From positions 381,547-445,546 of the forward strand of contig BFEA01000739.1 of the NCBI GenBank assembly GCA_003427395.1: a DNA stretch of 64,000 bases, read 5' to 3'. This document shows, one piece after another, positions 34,681-45,509 of this stretch. Numbering within the stretch: the first letter of the stretch is position 1; each line of letters starts with the position of its first letter. Made by a program: the position numbers and the translations under genes. The notes beneath the pieces are model-generated. The model made no database searches and was not told the DNA's origin. It worked only from the letters and a program-made list of their open reading frames with translations. This DNA comes from Chara braunii. Its lineage: Eukaryota > Streptophyta > Charophyceae > Charales > Characeae.

Positions 34681-36652
34681 ACCAAGTGAAGAAAGACTGA
34701 ACTTGCACAAATGAGACAAGAGCATACACACATGTGACCTGTGGAAGCAACTAGGAAAGATCTGGTACATCACCAAGTGAAGAAAGTGTGAACAACACAG
34801 GTGAGACTAGAGCATACACACATGTGAGCTATGGGAGCAACTAAAAAAAAAAGGGTACATCATCAAGTGAAGAAAAACTAAACTTGTACAAGTGAGACTA
34901 GAGCATACAAACATGTGGGCTATGAAAGCAACTAGGAAAAAACTGGCACATCACCTAATGAAGAAAAACTGAATTCGTAGAGCATACACACATGTGAGCT
35001 ATAGAAGCAACTAGGAAATAATCGGTACACCACCAAGTGAAAAAAAATTGAACTTGCACAAGTGAGACTAGAGCGTACACACATATGAGCTATTGAAGCA
35101 ACTAAGAAAAAACCGGTACATCACCAAGTGAAGAAAGACTGAACTTGCAAAAGTGAGACTAGAGCATACACACATGTGAGTTATGGAAGTAACTAGGTAA
35201 AGACCGACACATCACCAAGTGAAGAAAGATTGAACTTACACAAGTGAGACTAGAGCATATACACATGTGTGAGCTATGGAAGCAACTAGGAAAGAAACGG
35301 TACATCACCAAGTGAAAAAAAACTGAACTTGCATAAATGAGACTAGAGCATGAATACATGTGAGCTATGGAAGCAACTAGGAAAAAATCGGTACATCACC
35401 AAGTGAAGAAAAAATGAACTTGCACAAGTGAGACTACAACAGACACACATGTGAGTTATGGAAACAACTATGAAAGAACCGGTACATCACAAAGTAAATA
35501 AAGACCGAACTTGCACAAGTGAGACTAGAGCATACACCCATTTGAGCTATGGTAGCAGCTAGGAAATAACTTGTACATTGCCAAGTGAAGAAAGACTGAA
35601 CTTCCATAAGTGAGACTAGAGCATACACACATGTGAGCTAGGGAAGCAACTAGGAAAGAACCGGTACATCAGCAAGTGAAGAAAAACAGAATATGCACAA
35701 GTGAGATTAGAGCAGACACACATGTGAGCTATGGTAGCAACCAGGAAAAAAACGGTACATCACCAAGTGAAAAAAGACTGAACTTGCACAAGTGAGACTA
35801 GAGCATACACACATGTAAAGCTGTGAAAGCAACTAGAAAAAATTGGCACATCACCAAATGAAGAAAGGGTTGAACTGCACAAGTGAGACTAGAGCATACA
35901 AAGAGGTGAAGCTATGGAAAACTAGGAAGAACCCGCACATCACCAAGTGAAGAAAGGACTGAGCTGCACAAGTGAGACTAGCGCATACACATATGTGAAG
36001 CTATGGAAACAACTAGGAAGAATCGACACATTACCAAGTGAAGAACGGACTGAATTGCACAAGTGAGACTAGAGGATACACACATGTGAAGCTATGCAAA
36101 TAACTAGGAAGAACTGGCACATCACCAAGTGAAGAAAGGACTGCACTGCATAAGTGAGACTAAAGCATATACATACGCGAAGCTATGGAAACAACTAGGA
36201 AAAATTGGTACATCACCAAGGGAAGAAATGACTGAACTGCACAAGTGAGACCAGAGCATACACACTTGTAAAGCTATGTAAGCAACTAGGAAAAAAACCG
36301 ACACATCACCAAGTGAAGAAAAAACTGAACTGCACAAGTGAGACTAGAGCATAAACACATGTGAAACTATGGAAGCAATTAGGAAAAATCGGTAGATCAC
36401 CAAGTGAAGAAAGGACTGAACTGCGCTAGTGAGAATAGAGCATACACACATGTGAAGCTATGGGAGCAACTAGGAAAGAACCGATAGATTGCCAAGTGAA
36501 GAAAGGACCGAACTACATAAGTGAGACTAGAGCATACACACATGTGAAGCTATGGAAACAACTAGGAAGAACGACACATCACCAAGTGAAAAATTGACTA
36601 AACTGCACAAGTGGGACGAGAACTACGAAAAACCGACACATCACCAAGTGAA
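34681..36652 (-). repeat. Inverted 91-bp satellite array
   Basis: About 21 tandem copies of the same 91-92-bp monomer as at 13.9-14.7 kb and 34.4-34.68 kb, but in reverse orientation: TCACCAAGTGAAGAAAG.CTGAACT(TG)CACAAGTGAGACTAGAGCATACACACATGTGA(A)GCTATGGAAGCAACTAGGAA. The first half of the array uses a GAACTTGCACAAGTGAG variant, the second half GAACTGCACAAGTGAG, so at least two monomer subfamilies are present. The switch at 34,680 is head-to-head with no spacer. The right end cuts into a gag gene at 36,653. Confidence 0.93.
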
Positions 36653-37567
36653 GCCTCGCACAACCGGCTCGACATTCATTTCCATGATCACAAACTGGGT
36701 TTCGGGTTGAGTCCCTAAAACTTCGAAGTATGCCCTCATCGAGCCGATCCAGGATTCAATGTCCTCTTTGCCGTCATACTTAGACGGTATTTGCACCACC
36801 TTTCGGTCCACATACGGACCGGCGTAGCTGGGTCTAGGACCTGCTGGTTCAGATCTTAGGACTACAACAGTTGTAAAATTTCCTATATCGTTGCTTGTTA
36901 CAACAACAACAGAATTTGCACCTGTTGCAGGTCCTAAAGGGTTTGCCATCACACTCAAGGAAGAAGTAGACGAAAATACGGTAAGAGGGGTAAGGTTAGT
37001 TACAATTGCAACCCCGGAACCATGGGGCAGAGGAAGAGGATTGGCCACTTGGGCTTGTCGCAGCGCAACAACCTCTACCATCAAATCACGATACTTGTCG
37101 GTCATCGCAGTCAGATCCTCCTGAAGTGTCCACAATTCGACGAAGATGTAGACAATCTGAGTGGTATGATCTTCAAGGCTCCGGACTTTGACGATAGGGG
37201 TGAGTATGGACTGCATCTGTTCCCCACACTGCTCCTTGGTCAGCGAGGGGACGGTTTCCAAGATGGCCTCCTGATTTTTTAACAGCAATTCCTTCCTCTC
37301 CTTCTCTTTCTCTTGTTCCCTTTTGATGGCACTATCTAGGAGTGCTTGCAGATACGATTTCTCCGCATCGCTGGCTGCATCTAACAGGGTCTTCCACTTG
37401 ACTAAGGTTAGCTGTGGCTGGGCCATTTTCGGACCGTTGTCGTCGGCAGGTGGATCGAAGAAACGCCAATCAGCAAAAGAATCAATCAGCCTCTCCAGAG
37501 GTACACTCTTTTTTTTCGCTTGGACAAACACTCCGTTTTCCAGTCCTTGCCCACCCGAGACGGTCAC
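36653..37567 (-). pseudogene. Truncated Ty3-type gag
   Basis: About 305 codons open on the minus strand. N-terminal half: PLERLIDSFADWRFFDPPAD, then a Glu/Lys-rich helical stretch (KREQEKEKERKELLLKNQ), then a probable coiled coil (LQEDLTAMTDKYRDLMVEVV). After a low-complexity Ser/Thr/Val linker a Retrotrans_gag-like segment begins: VQIPSKYDGKEDIESWIGSM, RAYFEVLGTQ. The frame is cut at 36,653, where satellite sequence supplies the last codons and the stop. The first 300 residues contain no stops, so this copy was young when broken. It belongs to the element whose leader and LTR follow at 37.6-40.9 kb. Confidence 0.8.
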
Positions 37568-39635
37568 TTTCCTTCTCTTCCTTTTCTCTCTCCCTCCTCT
37601 CTCTCTCTTCTTTCTGGTTGCGAGTCTCCACAGGCATCGGAAATGAACTCAGAGAAACAGACTGAAAAACTCAGAGAAGAGAAGATAGAACTCCTAGACG
37701 GAGCGACATTTCATTTGGACTTAGAGAGCATCAAACCAAAAAAAAGCAAACAAATTCACATGAGAGGTCTGATCCAGCGACCCAGTCTTATCAGATTGCA
37801 TACAAGGTCCTCTCGAGTCCAGTCTGACCGGCTCCGTGACTGTGCAGCAAATCAGACAACGAGTGACTAAATGCAACAATGGAGAATTGAGTGGTGTACA
37901 GGGTGCGAGTCAAGCCATAGACGGTGCAATCCAAAAGCATGTGAAACGTCTCAGTCAAGATCCCCTCGGCAGTGGGTGTCCTCATCCAAGAAGAATGAAC
38001 TTCGTATCTCAGTCAGGAAGACAATGGACTAATGCCTAATAGATTTGGGTCCAAAGGGCTCTTCTTGTTTGGGTCCGGTCTCACAAGGTCCCAGAGGTCC
38101 CACGTAGGTCGCGAGTAGGTCCCAACCAAGAGGAGTCCCACATGGACTCTGGTCAATTTTTTTTATTTTTTTTTTAAGGGTTGTAGAGGTGTCGGGGGTT
38201 ATGACCCAGGGAGGATGTCCGACAAAGGGCTTCCCGCGCTGGGGTCAACCCTACTGGCGGTGCAGCGGGCCGACCCACTACCCAATGATCTCTCAAGGAA
38301 GGAACTCACAATCCTCGCTACCCACCCGGGAGTAGCAACCCAGACCGGCGCTGCGCCAGGGTGTCACCCATCTCGAACTCAGGGCTTCATCTCCCTGCGG
38401 CTCGTCGGTCGGGAGGCTTTTTCTCACCACAGTCACCGTGGTGCTGCCGGGACGCGCCGGCTTCTGCTAGGTGAGGGGTGACCCCTTCACTCCTCCCGCA
38501 CACATCCCCACTGAGCCTGCCCCTCCCGGAGCCGTCCCCCCCCCCATGGCCTCGACAACCCCAAGAGGAGGCACACGCTCGACCGTTACGGGGACCCAGG
38601 ATGTACGGTTGGGAATTCAACATCCAGAGGGGAACCTGGCGGGTGGATCCCCAGTTTAGACCTGCAGAGCCCTGTGTACATGCGTGCCCCTGGAAGCGTG
38701 CACACTTAGTGTGTGAGTGGTAGTGCGTCAACCTAACGCCCTGCCGACGGCATATGCACGAGGTTGCGGATTTGAACCCGCAAACTCAAGCCACAATGTG
38801 CATTTCCAACCGGTGCCCTAACCACTGGGTCATCCGCCTAACGCACCGAAAAACGAAATTTCAACTTCCAGCAGAACCTACAAACTACAATCGTTCAGAG
38901 ATGAAAAAACAAAGCACTGTAGAAAGACTCGGCATTCAGATCAAGATACTTCATGTTCCATCCATCTGGTGAGTAGGTAGCTCACATGCATTCAACCATA
39001 CAACCAAAACCACAGAGGAGTAAGAAAAGAAACCCAGAGTAACCCCAGCACGACAATCCATACCATGCACACATACATGGGCATCCCGTAGGTGCACGAC
39101 ACTTACCTGAGTGGCCTTGAGCTTCGAGATGAATAGAACTCACCCCCCTCTCATGTGATCCTCCTGACCCCTCTAATGCTACCCCTACACTAGTGTCCTA
39201 TCTCCTAGGAGGGTCTGACTCCAACACCAAAGTGCAACGCCGGATCCCCCGTCGATGCTGAAGATCAAAATAGCAACTTGCAGTCCGTAGATGCTGAGTG
39301 GCCGCTGACCCTCGAGCTCGCCTATTTGAGGGCAGCCCTTAAGTTGCCAAGTGTCTCCCTTGAATCAGATTCCAGGTGCGAGTGCCTCTCACTGTCGCCT
39401 CTCTCAAATTGCCGCATGAAGTCTCCTCGAAATATCTCGCCACCCTAATCTTACTCTCAAGCAACCTGTGGTTAGGTTCAATGTCGACCTCACATGACCT
39501 AACCAGGTGGGGGCAACTTCCCTTAGCCACGCTGCCCCACTTCCCTTACATCCAACCCTAACCCTAAGTGTTGCCCTCAACCACTTAGGTTAAGGTTAGG
39601 GCAGCAAAGTCAACTCTCATCAGAAAGTGGAATCT
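37568..39635 (-). other. 5' leader of LTR element (minus), with an inserted retroposon
   Basis: Untranslated leader between PBS and gag. It is collinear, in inverted orientation, with 55,190-56,290: for example the segment with CCTAACCCTAAGTGTTGCCC at about 39,555, the GGTGCACGACACTTACCTGAGTGGCC segment at about 39,090, and TGGACTAATGCCTAATAGATTTGGGTCC at about 38,030 all have counterparts there. The copy here is interrupted at 38,157-38,853. Confidence 0.7.
38157..38853 (-). mobile_element. tRNA-headed SINE-like retroposon
   Basis: Absent from the homologous leader at about 55,970, so it is an insertion. On the minus strand it starts near 38,850 with a tRNA-like head: an A-box-like TGACCCAGTGGTTAGGGCA (about 38,814-38,832), and a perfect T-arm with B box, stem TGCGG / CCGCA around GTTCAAAT (about 38,762-38,780). 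A long unrelated body follows, ending in an A-rich tail (T-rich on plus, 38,157-38,176). Head, body and poly(A) in this order match a SINE about 690 bp long. The A box resembles tRNA-Ser/Leu type. Clean target duplications are not evident; the empty site at the other copy appears to have about 17 extra bases, so integration or later deletion was imprecise. Confidence 0.6.
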
Positions 39636-39648
39636 GCTCTAATACCAA
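39636..39648 (-). promoter_or_regulatory. Primer-binding site (initiator-Met tRNA type)
   Basis: On the minus strand reads TTGGTATTAGAGC, one mismatch from the common plant PBS TGGTATCAGAGC, directly after the LTR terminus ...GGATCATAACA. The same site in the related copy is at 55,177. Confidence 0.8.
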
Positions 39649-40869
39649 TGTTATGATCCTAGCCAATTTCGAGATACACATTCATCAGATAGTACAATGT
39701 TGTCCAATTGCAGAAAAAAATGAATGAACTTGAGAGGAGAGAGAAGGTTAGAAGAAGAAGAAGAAGTAAGAAAGAAGAAGAAGATGATGGTGCACAGCAA
39801 ACGACAAAGCTCTTCTTCTTCGCTCAACCCTCTCTTCCTCCTTATCTCCTCCTCTCTTATTCACACAAGAAATAATAATACAACGTTGAATAACTTAACC
39901 AGAATCAAGTCTGAATCCCTCTTCTACTGCAGGTATCACTTGAGGTCCACCATAGCCATGGCCGCCTCTCCCACCCACTCTTCACTCTCATAGGCCGAGG
40001 CTATTGCGGACTACTAGGCCTTGCCCAGATGCCCAAAGGACAACCCAAAACAGCTATGACTGCTCTGGCTCAGGTCGCCATGCCTGACCCTGCCTCTAAG
40101 CTCTCCCCAATTGGGGAGTCCCTGCTGCAGCGCCCACCAAGGTGATGAAGATGGCTGCCACCATAGCCAGGTAAGTACCCCTGGCGCTCCTCCCCCTTCC
40201 TGTCCTTCTTCCTCCTCCTTATCCTTCTCCTTCCCCCAGCATCCCTGCTCCGGATAGCGCTGCTCCAACCGACGCTCCAACCAGTGTGTCACCAAACTTG
40301 CACACCGAGAATGAGGTCGGGCTTTTCGCCCAATTGGGAGATATAGCGGCCTGCTTGCCTCTTCGGGCGGTGACTTCTAGGCCGCTCGGCCTTCCAAGCA
40401 ACCGGTATCTCCTCCCTTTCGGAGAGAAACATCATTGCAAACTCTTATATTGCCCGTACAGGCCCTAGACCCAGACTGGTTGGACTGATACCCGCCTAGA
40501 CCTATCCTACAACTACTGGGACTCTAAAAATACCACTTTTGTCTTCCTCTGTTTGGTCTCCAGTACCCACACATCTACTTCTTCAAGGTGCGGCACGGGC
40601 CTACCCGCTACTTGAGTGTTTTTCCCGTTGCAATCCCTCAATGTCACGGCCACAGGTAAGTACCGGCCCTGAGGGCCCAATGAACGAGCAAGTGCACTTG
40701 CGGGTCACACACACACTCAAGCCAACCAGCACTCAGACAGGCATGCAGTCCAGCAAGCGTGCACACACAGACTTAGTAGCAGGCGGGGAACTCAGCAAGG
40801 CATTCAGTCTATGGGCAAAACTCATAAATCAGCCATATGTTTCAGTCCATGTTTGGACGGGTCATCACA
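39649..40869 (-). repeat. 5' LTR of minus-strand element (1.2 kb)
   Basis: In element orientation it begins TGTGATGACCC (at 40,869) and ends GGATCATAACA (at 39,649), giving TG...CA ends with an imperfect terminal inverted repeat. It is homologous to 52,944-55,176 in opposite orientation. It lacks roughly 0.95 kb present in that copy, including the only good TATA box. Its outer edge lies exactly after the RT motif-A codons of a Penelope-like element, so it inserted there. Confidence 0.8.
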
Positions 40870-41898
40870 TGTGTACATTTTGGTAAAATCAAAAGTGCGA
40901 GGAGAGAGGCCATGAAGAGACGATGCATTGCTTTTTAGGTCAATCGCCACTTCATTGGCACTTTGAACGATCCAGCACCGTCTAACATTAACCTGTTGAT
41001 AGAGCTCAGTGTTTTTCTTGCGAAGAGTGGAGATCACTCCTTGCAAAGTAGCGCTGAGATACGGCGAAGTAGTCATTGTGCTAGCCAAGGGTTTGTGAGG
41101 AGGCTATTCATGAATGGTGCGAATTGTTGGACGAGCGAGCACGCGGGGGAACAACACTGTTATTTTGTGTTGTCACTCCAAGAATGTTGCAAAGAGCTGG
41201 AGGAGACTTGTGAGCTTTGAGTACATCGTTAACGTAAGGTAGGGTATCAGTGTGGGTGTAACCCCAATGGTGATTCCACACTGCATGGTGCTCAAAGACA
41301 TCAGCAATAGACTCTTGAGGACGAGTATAAGTGGGAATGTCCAAATGGGTAAAGAGATGAAACAAATACCAATTCTTGCAGCAAATTGTCAAATTATGTG
41401 ATGTTTTGTCCACAGGGATAATGACAAAGTGTTGTTGAAGATGGTGCAAGGAGGCATGTGTAGAACGTAGTGAACGTGGCTGGCTCACATAATTGGAAAC
41501 AAAGATACATTGATTTACAATGCGCAAGGATTGCAGAACGCTAACTGTTCAACTTCTGAGAAAGAGACGAGAAAGAAGCAGATCGAGAATGTCTGGCCAG
41601 CAACCTTTTGTAATTGGCAATGTACTCATCTAGTCCAATTGCCAGTGCGTGGTGCACATCGGCACTTTCCCCATTCAACCGATACTTCGAGCCTTCTTGA
41701 AAAAACTTGTGAAGGCTATCATCGGATATGATACTGTAGTCAACAAACACAATATGGTCATCCACAAGATCAGAACAATGTGGAAAGGCTCTCCGACATC
41801 CGCAATCAGACGAGTCGCGTAAGGTCAGGCGACATCAGTGAAGTTGCAAAACTGGATACGCGTGGGTGGCATCAGTTTGTCACATACACGAACATGTG
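40870..41898 (-). pseudogene. Penelope-like RT, N-terminal half, interrupted by LTR
   Basis: Minus strand. From about 41,898: TRIQFCNFTDVA(stop)PYATRLI, then HIVFVDYSIISDDSLHKFFQ and EGSKYRLNGESADVHHALAI. After a frameshift near 41,530 come finger motifs HFVIIPVDKTSHNLTICCKN and LPYVNDVLKAHKSPPALCNI. After another break comes RRCWIVQSANEVAIDL and the catalytic motif A TFDFTKMYT at about 40,875. The next base is the LTR terminus. The HIVF-SII-KYR block and the FDFT-MYT motif are typical of Penelope-like RTs. The remaining motifs (B, C, thumb) are not downstream but a matching half lies at 46.5-47.3 kb. Confidence 0.75.
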
Positions 41899-42189
41899 TG
41901 GCTGTTTGAGGAGCGGGGTGCAAATGCAACTACATCCGGCAATTGTAACACATGGCGCAAGTTTGTAGCACGAGTTATCTCTTGCTCATGTACGACCTTG
42001 ATGTGGTCAGTAAATGGGTCATGAGGTTGTGCTGTGTAACGTTGGCGGGTATGCTGCAATTTCGGATGAGCATTCGAGTTCTCGAATGTTTGTTGTCATG
42101 TCTGTATTGGAGACATTATTGTAAAGCCATTGCAAAAGCCGCACCCATCATGTTGGTGCTGCTTGCTCAATATCAGCCTTGACACGACA

Positions 42190-42619
42190 CTAACCACCCG
42201 AAGCAGCTTCAGTGAGAAGATGATGCAATGAGGTACAAATCATAAGTTGGGGACTCGGACGAAGATCAACAACAAAAGACCTAACCAAAGACGTTGGCAA
42301 GAGAGGTAAACAGTGGGGGGTGTTGGCAAGAGAGGTAAACAGTGGGGGGTGTTGGCAAGAGAGGTAAACAGTGAGCGGGTGTAGATAAAAGGGGTGCAAC
42401 ATAAGAGCCAACGGGTGTTGGTAAAACGGGTGTTGTGTGAGAAGGATCAGCAGGTGCAGGAACGGATGGAGCAGCAATAGATGTGGTAGGGAGGGAAACC
42501 GGACAGTTGAGGCATGAGGAGGTAGAGGGGGCTGAGGAGCAAAGGGACGAGGGCCCATTTGTGTCCAACAATGAGGGAGGAAATGTCGTCGTGGAGACGG
42601 CAGTCTAGCCATTGGAAGG
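42190..42619 (-). repeat. Pro/Leu/His-rich linker with 29-bp tandem repeat
   Basis: Low-complexity linker between the GIY-YIG and RT segments. Includes a 29-bp unit (CAGTGGGGGGTGTTGGCAAGAGAGGTAAA) repeated about 2.7 times from 42,311, with a variant of the same edge before it. The minus-strand frame is open but compositionally biased (Pro, Leu, His). Confidence 0.6.
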
Positions 42620-43026
42620 ACTGCATTGAAACCGACCGGGTGAAGAGTTCGAAGTTTACGAACCCAGAAACCCTCTCGGGGTGCAACAGCCAGCTGAAAG
42701 AGGGCATGATCAACAAGACCTTCAGACGTATGATAAAGGGTAGGATCGATGCATTCCAAGGGTCAAGCAGCACAGTTGAATGTTGGTTGCCCACACATTG
42801 CACGATAGAGATGGCGGTGGCGAAAAGCAACAGAAGAGAGTCGTGTATGCCAATGCTCTTGCAGCCGTTGATGTGCATAATGCATCGTCTCTCCAACATA
42901 AAAATGTCCTGAAGGAAAATGAACAATTACATAAATCACTCCTCGAACAGTGAGGGCGTCCATACCTGGTTCAAAGGGTTGTTGATCAACACCTCGTAGT
43001 TGCAACTCAAATCGCTCTGCCTGCAC
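42620..43026 (-). pseudogene. GIY-YIG endonuclease domain
   Basis: Minus strand. GVIYVIVHFPSGHFYVGET carries the two signature strands (V-I-Y and Y-V-G, 10 residues apart), followed by the helix with the catalytic Arg (HQRLQEHWHTR). After a stop/frameshift at about 42,763 the domain continues as LVDHALFQLAVAPREGFWVR and LRTLHPVGFN, the expected C-terminal part. A good splice-acceptor-like sequence (TTCTTAACAGTTGTGCAG) ends at 43,021, just before the block. GIY-YIG nucleases are the endonucleases of Penelope-like elements. Here it lies 5' of the RT half on the same strand, as in the permuted Naiad/Chlamys-type PLEs, though it may instead be the C-terminal nuclease of the upstream RT half. Confidence 0.8.
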
Positions 43027-44552
43027 AACTGTTAAGAAGACAGAGTTGTTTCTTGCGCTAACCTCCTACAAAATACAAGTTAGTATTCCACTCCAGGTGT
43101 GCACGTCAGTGTACATGATGAGAGACATATGTCTGGTGGTTTGACATGTGAGCATGAGCAAACGAAACAGAGTGTCCAAGAGGAAGGTTTGGTATAGCAC
43201 CTGCCATGCCAGTGGCAGGAAATTTCCCGAGAGGGGTGGGAAGTATCGGGGTAGCCCCCCGATTATTCCTTAGTTGTAGATTCATTGTTGATGGGTTATG
43301 GAACAATTATTTTTCAATTTTTTAATTTTGCAATGCAAAGAAATGGAGGTAAGTGCACAAGATGAACGGACTTTAGGCCCGACGGCTCATGCCAGGATCC
43401 TGCGGTCATCCTTTTTGTCTGCTGTTCACCGCCAACAGCATTGTCAAAGAGGGCGCTTGGTTTGAATGCAAAACCGCATCTCCCAATGAGTGTGCTCACA
43501 GCAGCAATGCCAGGGGCCTTGCACTGATAGACCAACAATGCCTACATAAAAAGATGTCACCAAGCAGTTGACACATGCATAAACTAGTGTAGAAGGATGA
43601 TCGCAAAGAACATGGAACAAGAGGTGAGTGGGCATGGGGGCAGCCGCCCGGGTGTGGCTAACCTTAGGTGGGCCGTAAGTATACCCACTGCCCGGGAAAG
43701 GGGTACAACCCATGCCCTTGCGATGACCGCCATCACAATCACATCGTGCACGGAAGAAAAGAGAGTACATAACTGTTGTACACAACGAATAGACAAAACA
43801 AATTGTACATGAGGAATGTACATGCAAGGGATGTACAACAAGAATGCACATAGCTACAATACCAAGCTTACCTGAAAGGACAAAGAGCCAAGCAAAACAT
43901 CTATAACACCTGACATAAAAAAAAGTGAAACAGTTGAGTTCATCATGAAACCAACAAATTGGGCATACAACTCCTGCAAAGCACGTGGGAGGCTCGTCAA
44001 CAGAGACAACAAAGAAAAAATGCGGAGAAAAAAGAACAAGAAAAGAAGATTGATGTAGGAGGTAAGAAAGAGAGACAATTATCTTCCACAAGAAAACAAA
44101 AGTGCTTGGTTGTACAGGCCCGGCGCTCGCCGCTCAATCTGCAAAAGCAGAGGGCTAGCAACGCCGAAGAAAATCTTGTTACATAACTATGAACTAAAAG
44201 AGTGCAATTCCTGCGAAACAAACGACAAAAATAAAAAAATAAAAAAAACAGGACAAACATGAAGGGCACAATGAAACCATTAATTTTTCTCATTCTTCTT
44301 TCGAGTCTCCTTTCACCGTGCCTCTTACATACAAGGCTCACCATGTTGATGAAGTTGAGCGCGAGCTGTCCCCATCCCCGTGTGCCATAACAACCCACTT
44401 GTACGTTGTGAGAAAGAGGCACAATGAAGGGAGAGGGGATAAACACAGGAAGGAGAGATGGAGAGCAAACAAACAAAGACCGATAAAGGAAAAGGAAGGG
44501 AAAAATATGGAGTGTGGAGTGACGATAACGGCAAAAGAGGATAAGAAAGCGC
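43027..44552. other. Non-coding, possible intron(s)
   Basis: Read on the minus strand the segment is pyrimidine-rich with hydrophobic, low-complexity frames only (for example a 206-codon frame at 43,997-44,617 rich in Phe, Leu and Cys). A strong acceptor-like TTTTTGTCGTTTGTTTCGCAG ends at about 44,211. I see no domain. It may hold intron sequence between the Josephin/RING segment and the GIY-YIG segment. Confidence 0.4.
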
Positions 44553-45509
44553 TCAAGAATGAGTTTGTCCTTGACGACAGAGCAGACATACATTGTAAGG
44601 ATGGCGTGGATGAACACATGAAAGACCTAGCTGAGCATTCTCATTGCAACAATTGCCACGACGGGTGGCATTGAGCATGTCTGCCATACACCCCCGACAA
44701 ATGGCATGTCGATTGCAGGCCAAAATGAAAGAAGAACGGTCACCACAACACAACATGCATTCAGTATAGCGGCCATGGGCGCAAAATGGACATATAGCCT
44801 CCGGATGCGGAGGGTGCCTGCAGTCAGGGATGGTGGGACAGGCCTCTCCACATACGGATGCAGAAACCATTTCATTGTAGTGATTGTGACAGAGATGATG
44901 GCGGATACAACCAAGTGTAACAGTGTTTGTGGTTGTGCAAAGGAGAAGGTTGCAGAGTGTTGACACATTGTCTTGCTGCAGCACGAGACCAGAGGAATGA
45001 TCTTCAACATAAAAGAGATTGCGAACGGTTTGTTGTGGCAAGAAAACAACATCATTTTGTAAGAAAGCAGTAACATCAATCATGGCATGGACCATGGTAC
45101 CATTGTCCCACAGTTCCCAGTGGTCAGAGGCATGTACAATGGCCATGTAATGGCCAAGGCCGTGCACAATGCAAGCAGATATGTGGGATGGACGATTAAA
45201 CCACTCACCTGCTCGAGCATTGCGTAATTCAAGTTGACGGTCCCTCATTGCTACTTGTAGGACAGCAATGGTAAAGCCTCCTTCGCTGGTATAATTACAA
45301 TCCTCTGGCTGTCGTTGGGGAAGATCAACATAAAGCTACAGGGCGATTGCAAGCAAGTCTGGTGGTGTATAAAACGGGCGATGGAGAATGCGAAGATAAA
45401 TATTAGTCGCTGTCAAACCGCAATAATTGCTGAGGTTCTCAGGCTGGTTTGTTGGATGCTGACCAACAATTTGCAGATCAAGCCGAAACTGTGTTGGGTT
45501 GTTTGCTGG
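44553..45509 (-). pseudogene. Josephin-like cysteine protease plus RING-like finger
   Basis: One minus-strand frame runs from 45,509 to 44,553 (about 319 codons), interrupted only by a TAG at 45,336-45,338, which could be an acceptor (CGCCCTGTAG) rather than a stop. The proposed protease: Cys block LSNYCGLTATNIYL (nucleophile Cys codon 45,420-45,422), FYTPPDLLAIA, then GGFTIAVLQVAMRDRQLEL, then the His block GLGHYMAIV (His at about 45,150) and WELWDNG. The order and spacing match Josephin (ataxin-3 type) deubiquitinases: Cys-A-x-N helix, (F)S-I-x-V-(I/L)-x-x-A-L, HW/HY, W-x-L-x-(N/D). Downstream, C-ML-C-x10-C-NR-H-AI-C-RG-C followed later by C-LL-C fits a C3HC4-like RING, with two flanking C-x-HP-x-HP-x4-C-x2-C motifs. 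Known families would bind or cleave ubiquitin. Membership of the retroelement is inference. A captured host gene is the alternative. Confidence 0.6.

Noticed and set aside
34681-36652. Regular array that could be mistaken for CRISPR
   Set aside because: Units are contiguous 91-bp tandem repeats without unique spacers, in a eukaryotic repeat context.
38730-38853. Possible functional tRNA-Ser/Leu gene on the minus strand
   Set aside because: The T-arm is perfect but the acceptor stem does not pair and the anticodon arm is distorted; treated as the head of a retroposon.
39548-39600. CCCTAACCCTAA telomere-like motif
   Set aside because: Only about two units, shared by both copies of the LTR element leader; not an interstitial telomere.
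42447-42926. 159-codon minus-strand frame overlapping the GIY-YIG region
   Set aside because: Alternative frame; the conserved blocks lie in the frames described for the nuclease.
43997-44617. 206-codon minus-strand frame rich in Phe, Leu, Cys
   Set aside because: Pyrimidine-rich DNA with acceptor-like sequence; composition suggests intron rather than a membrane protein.
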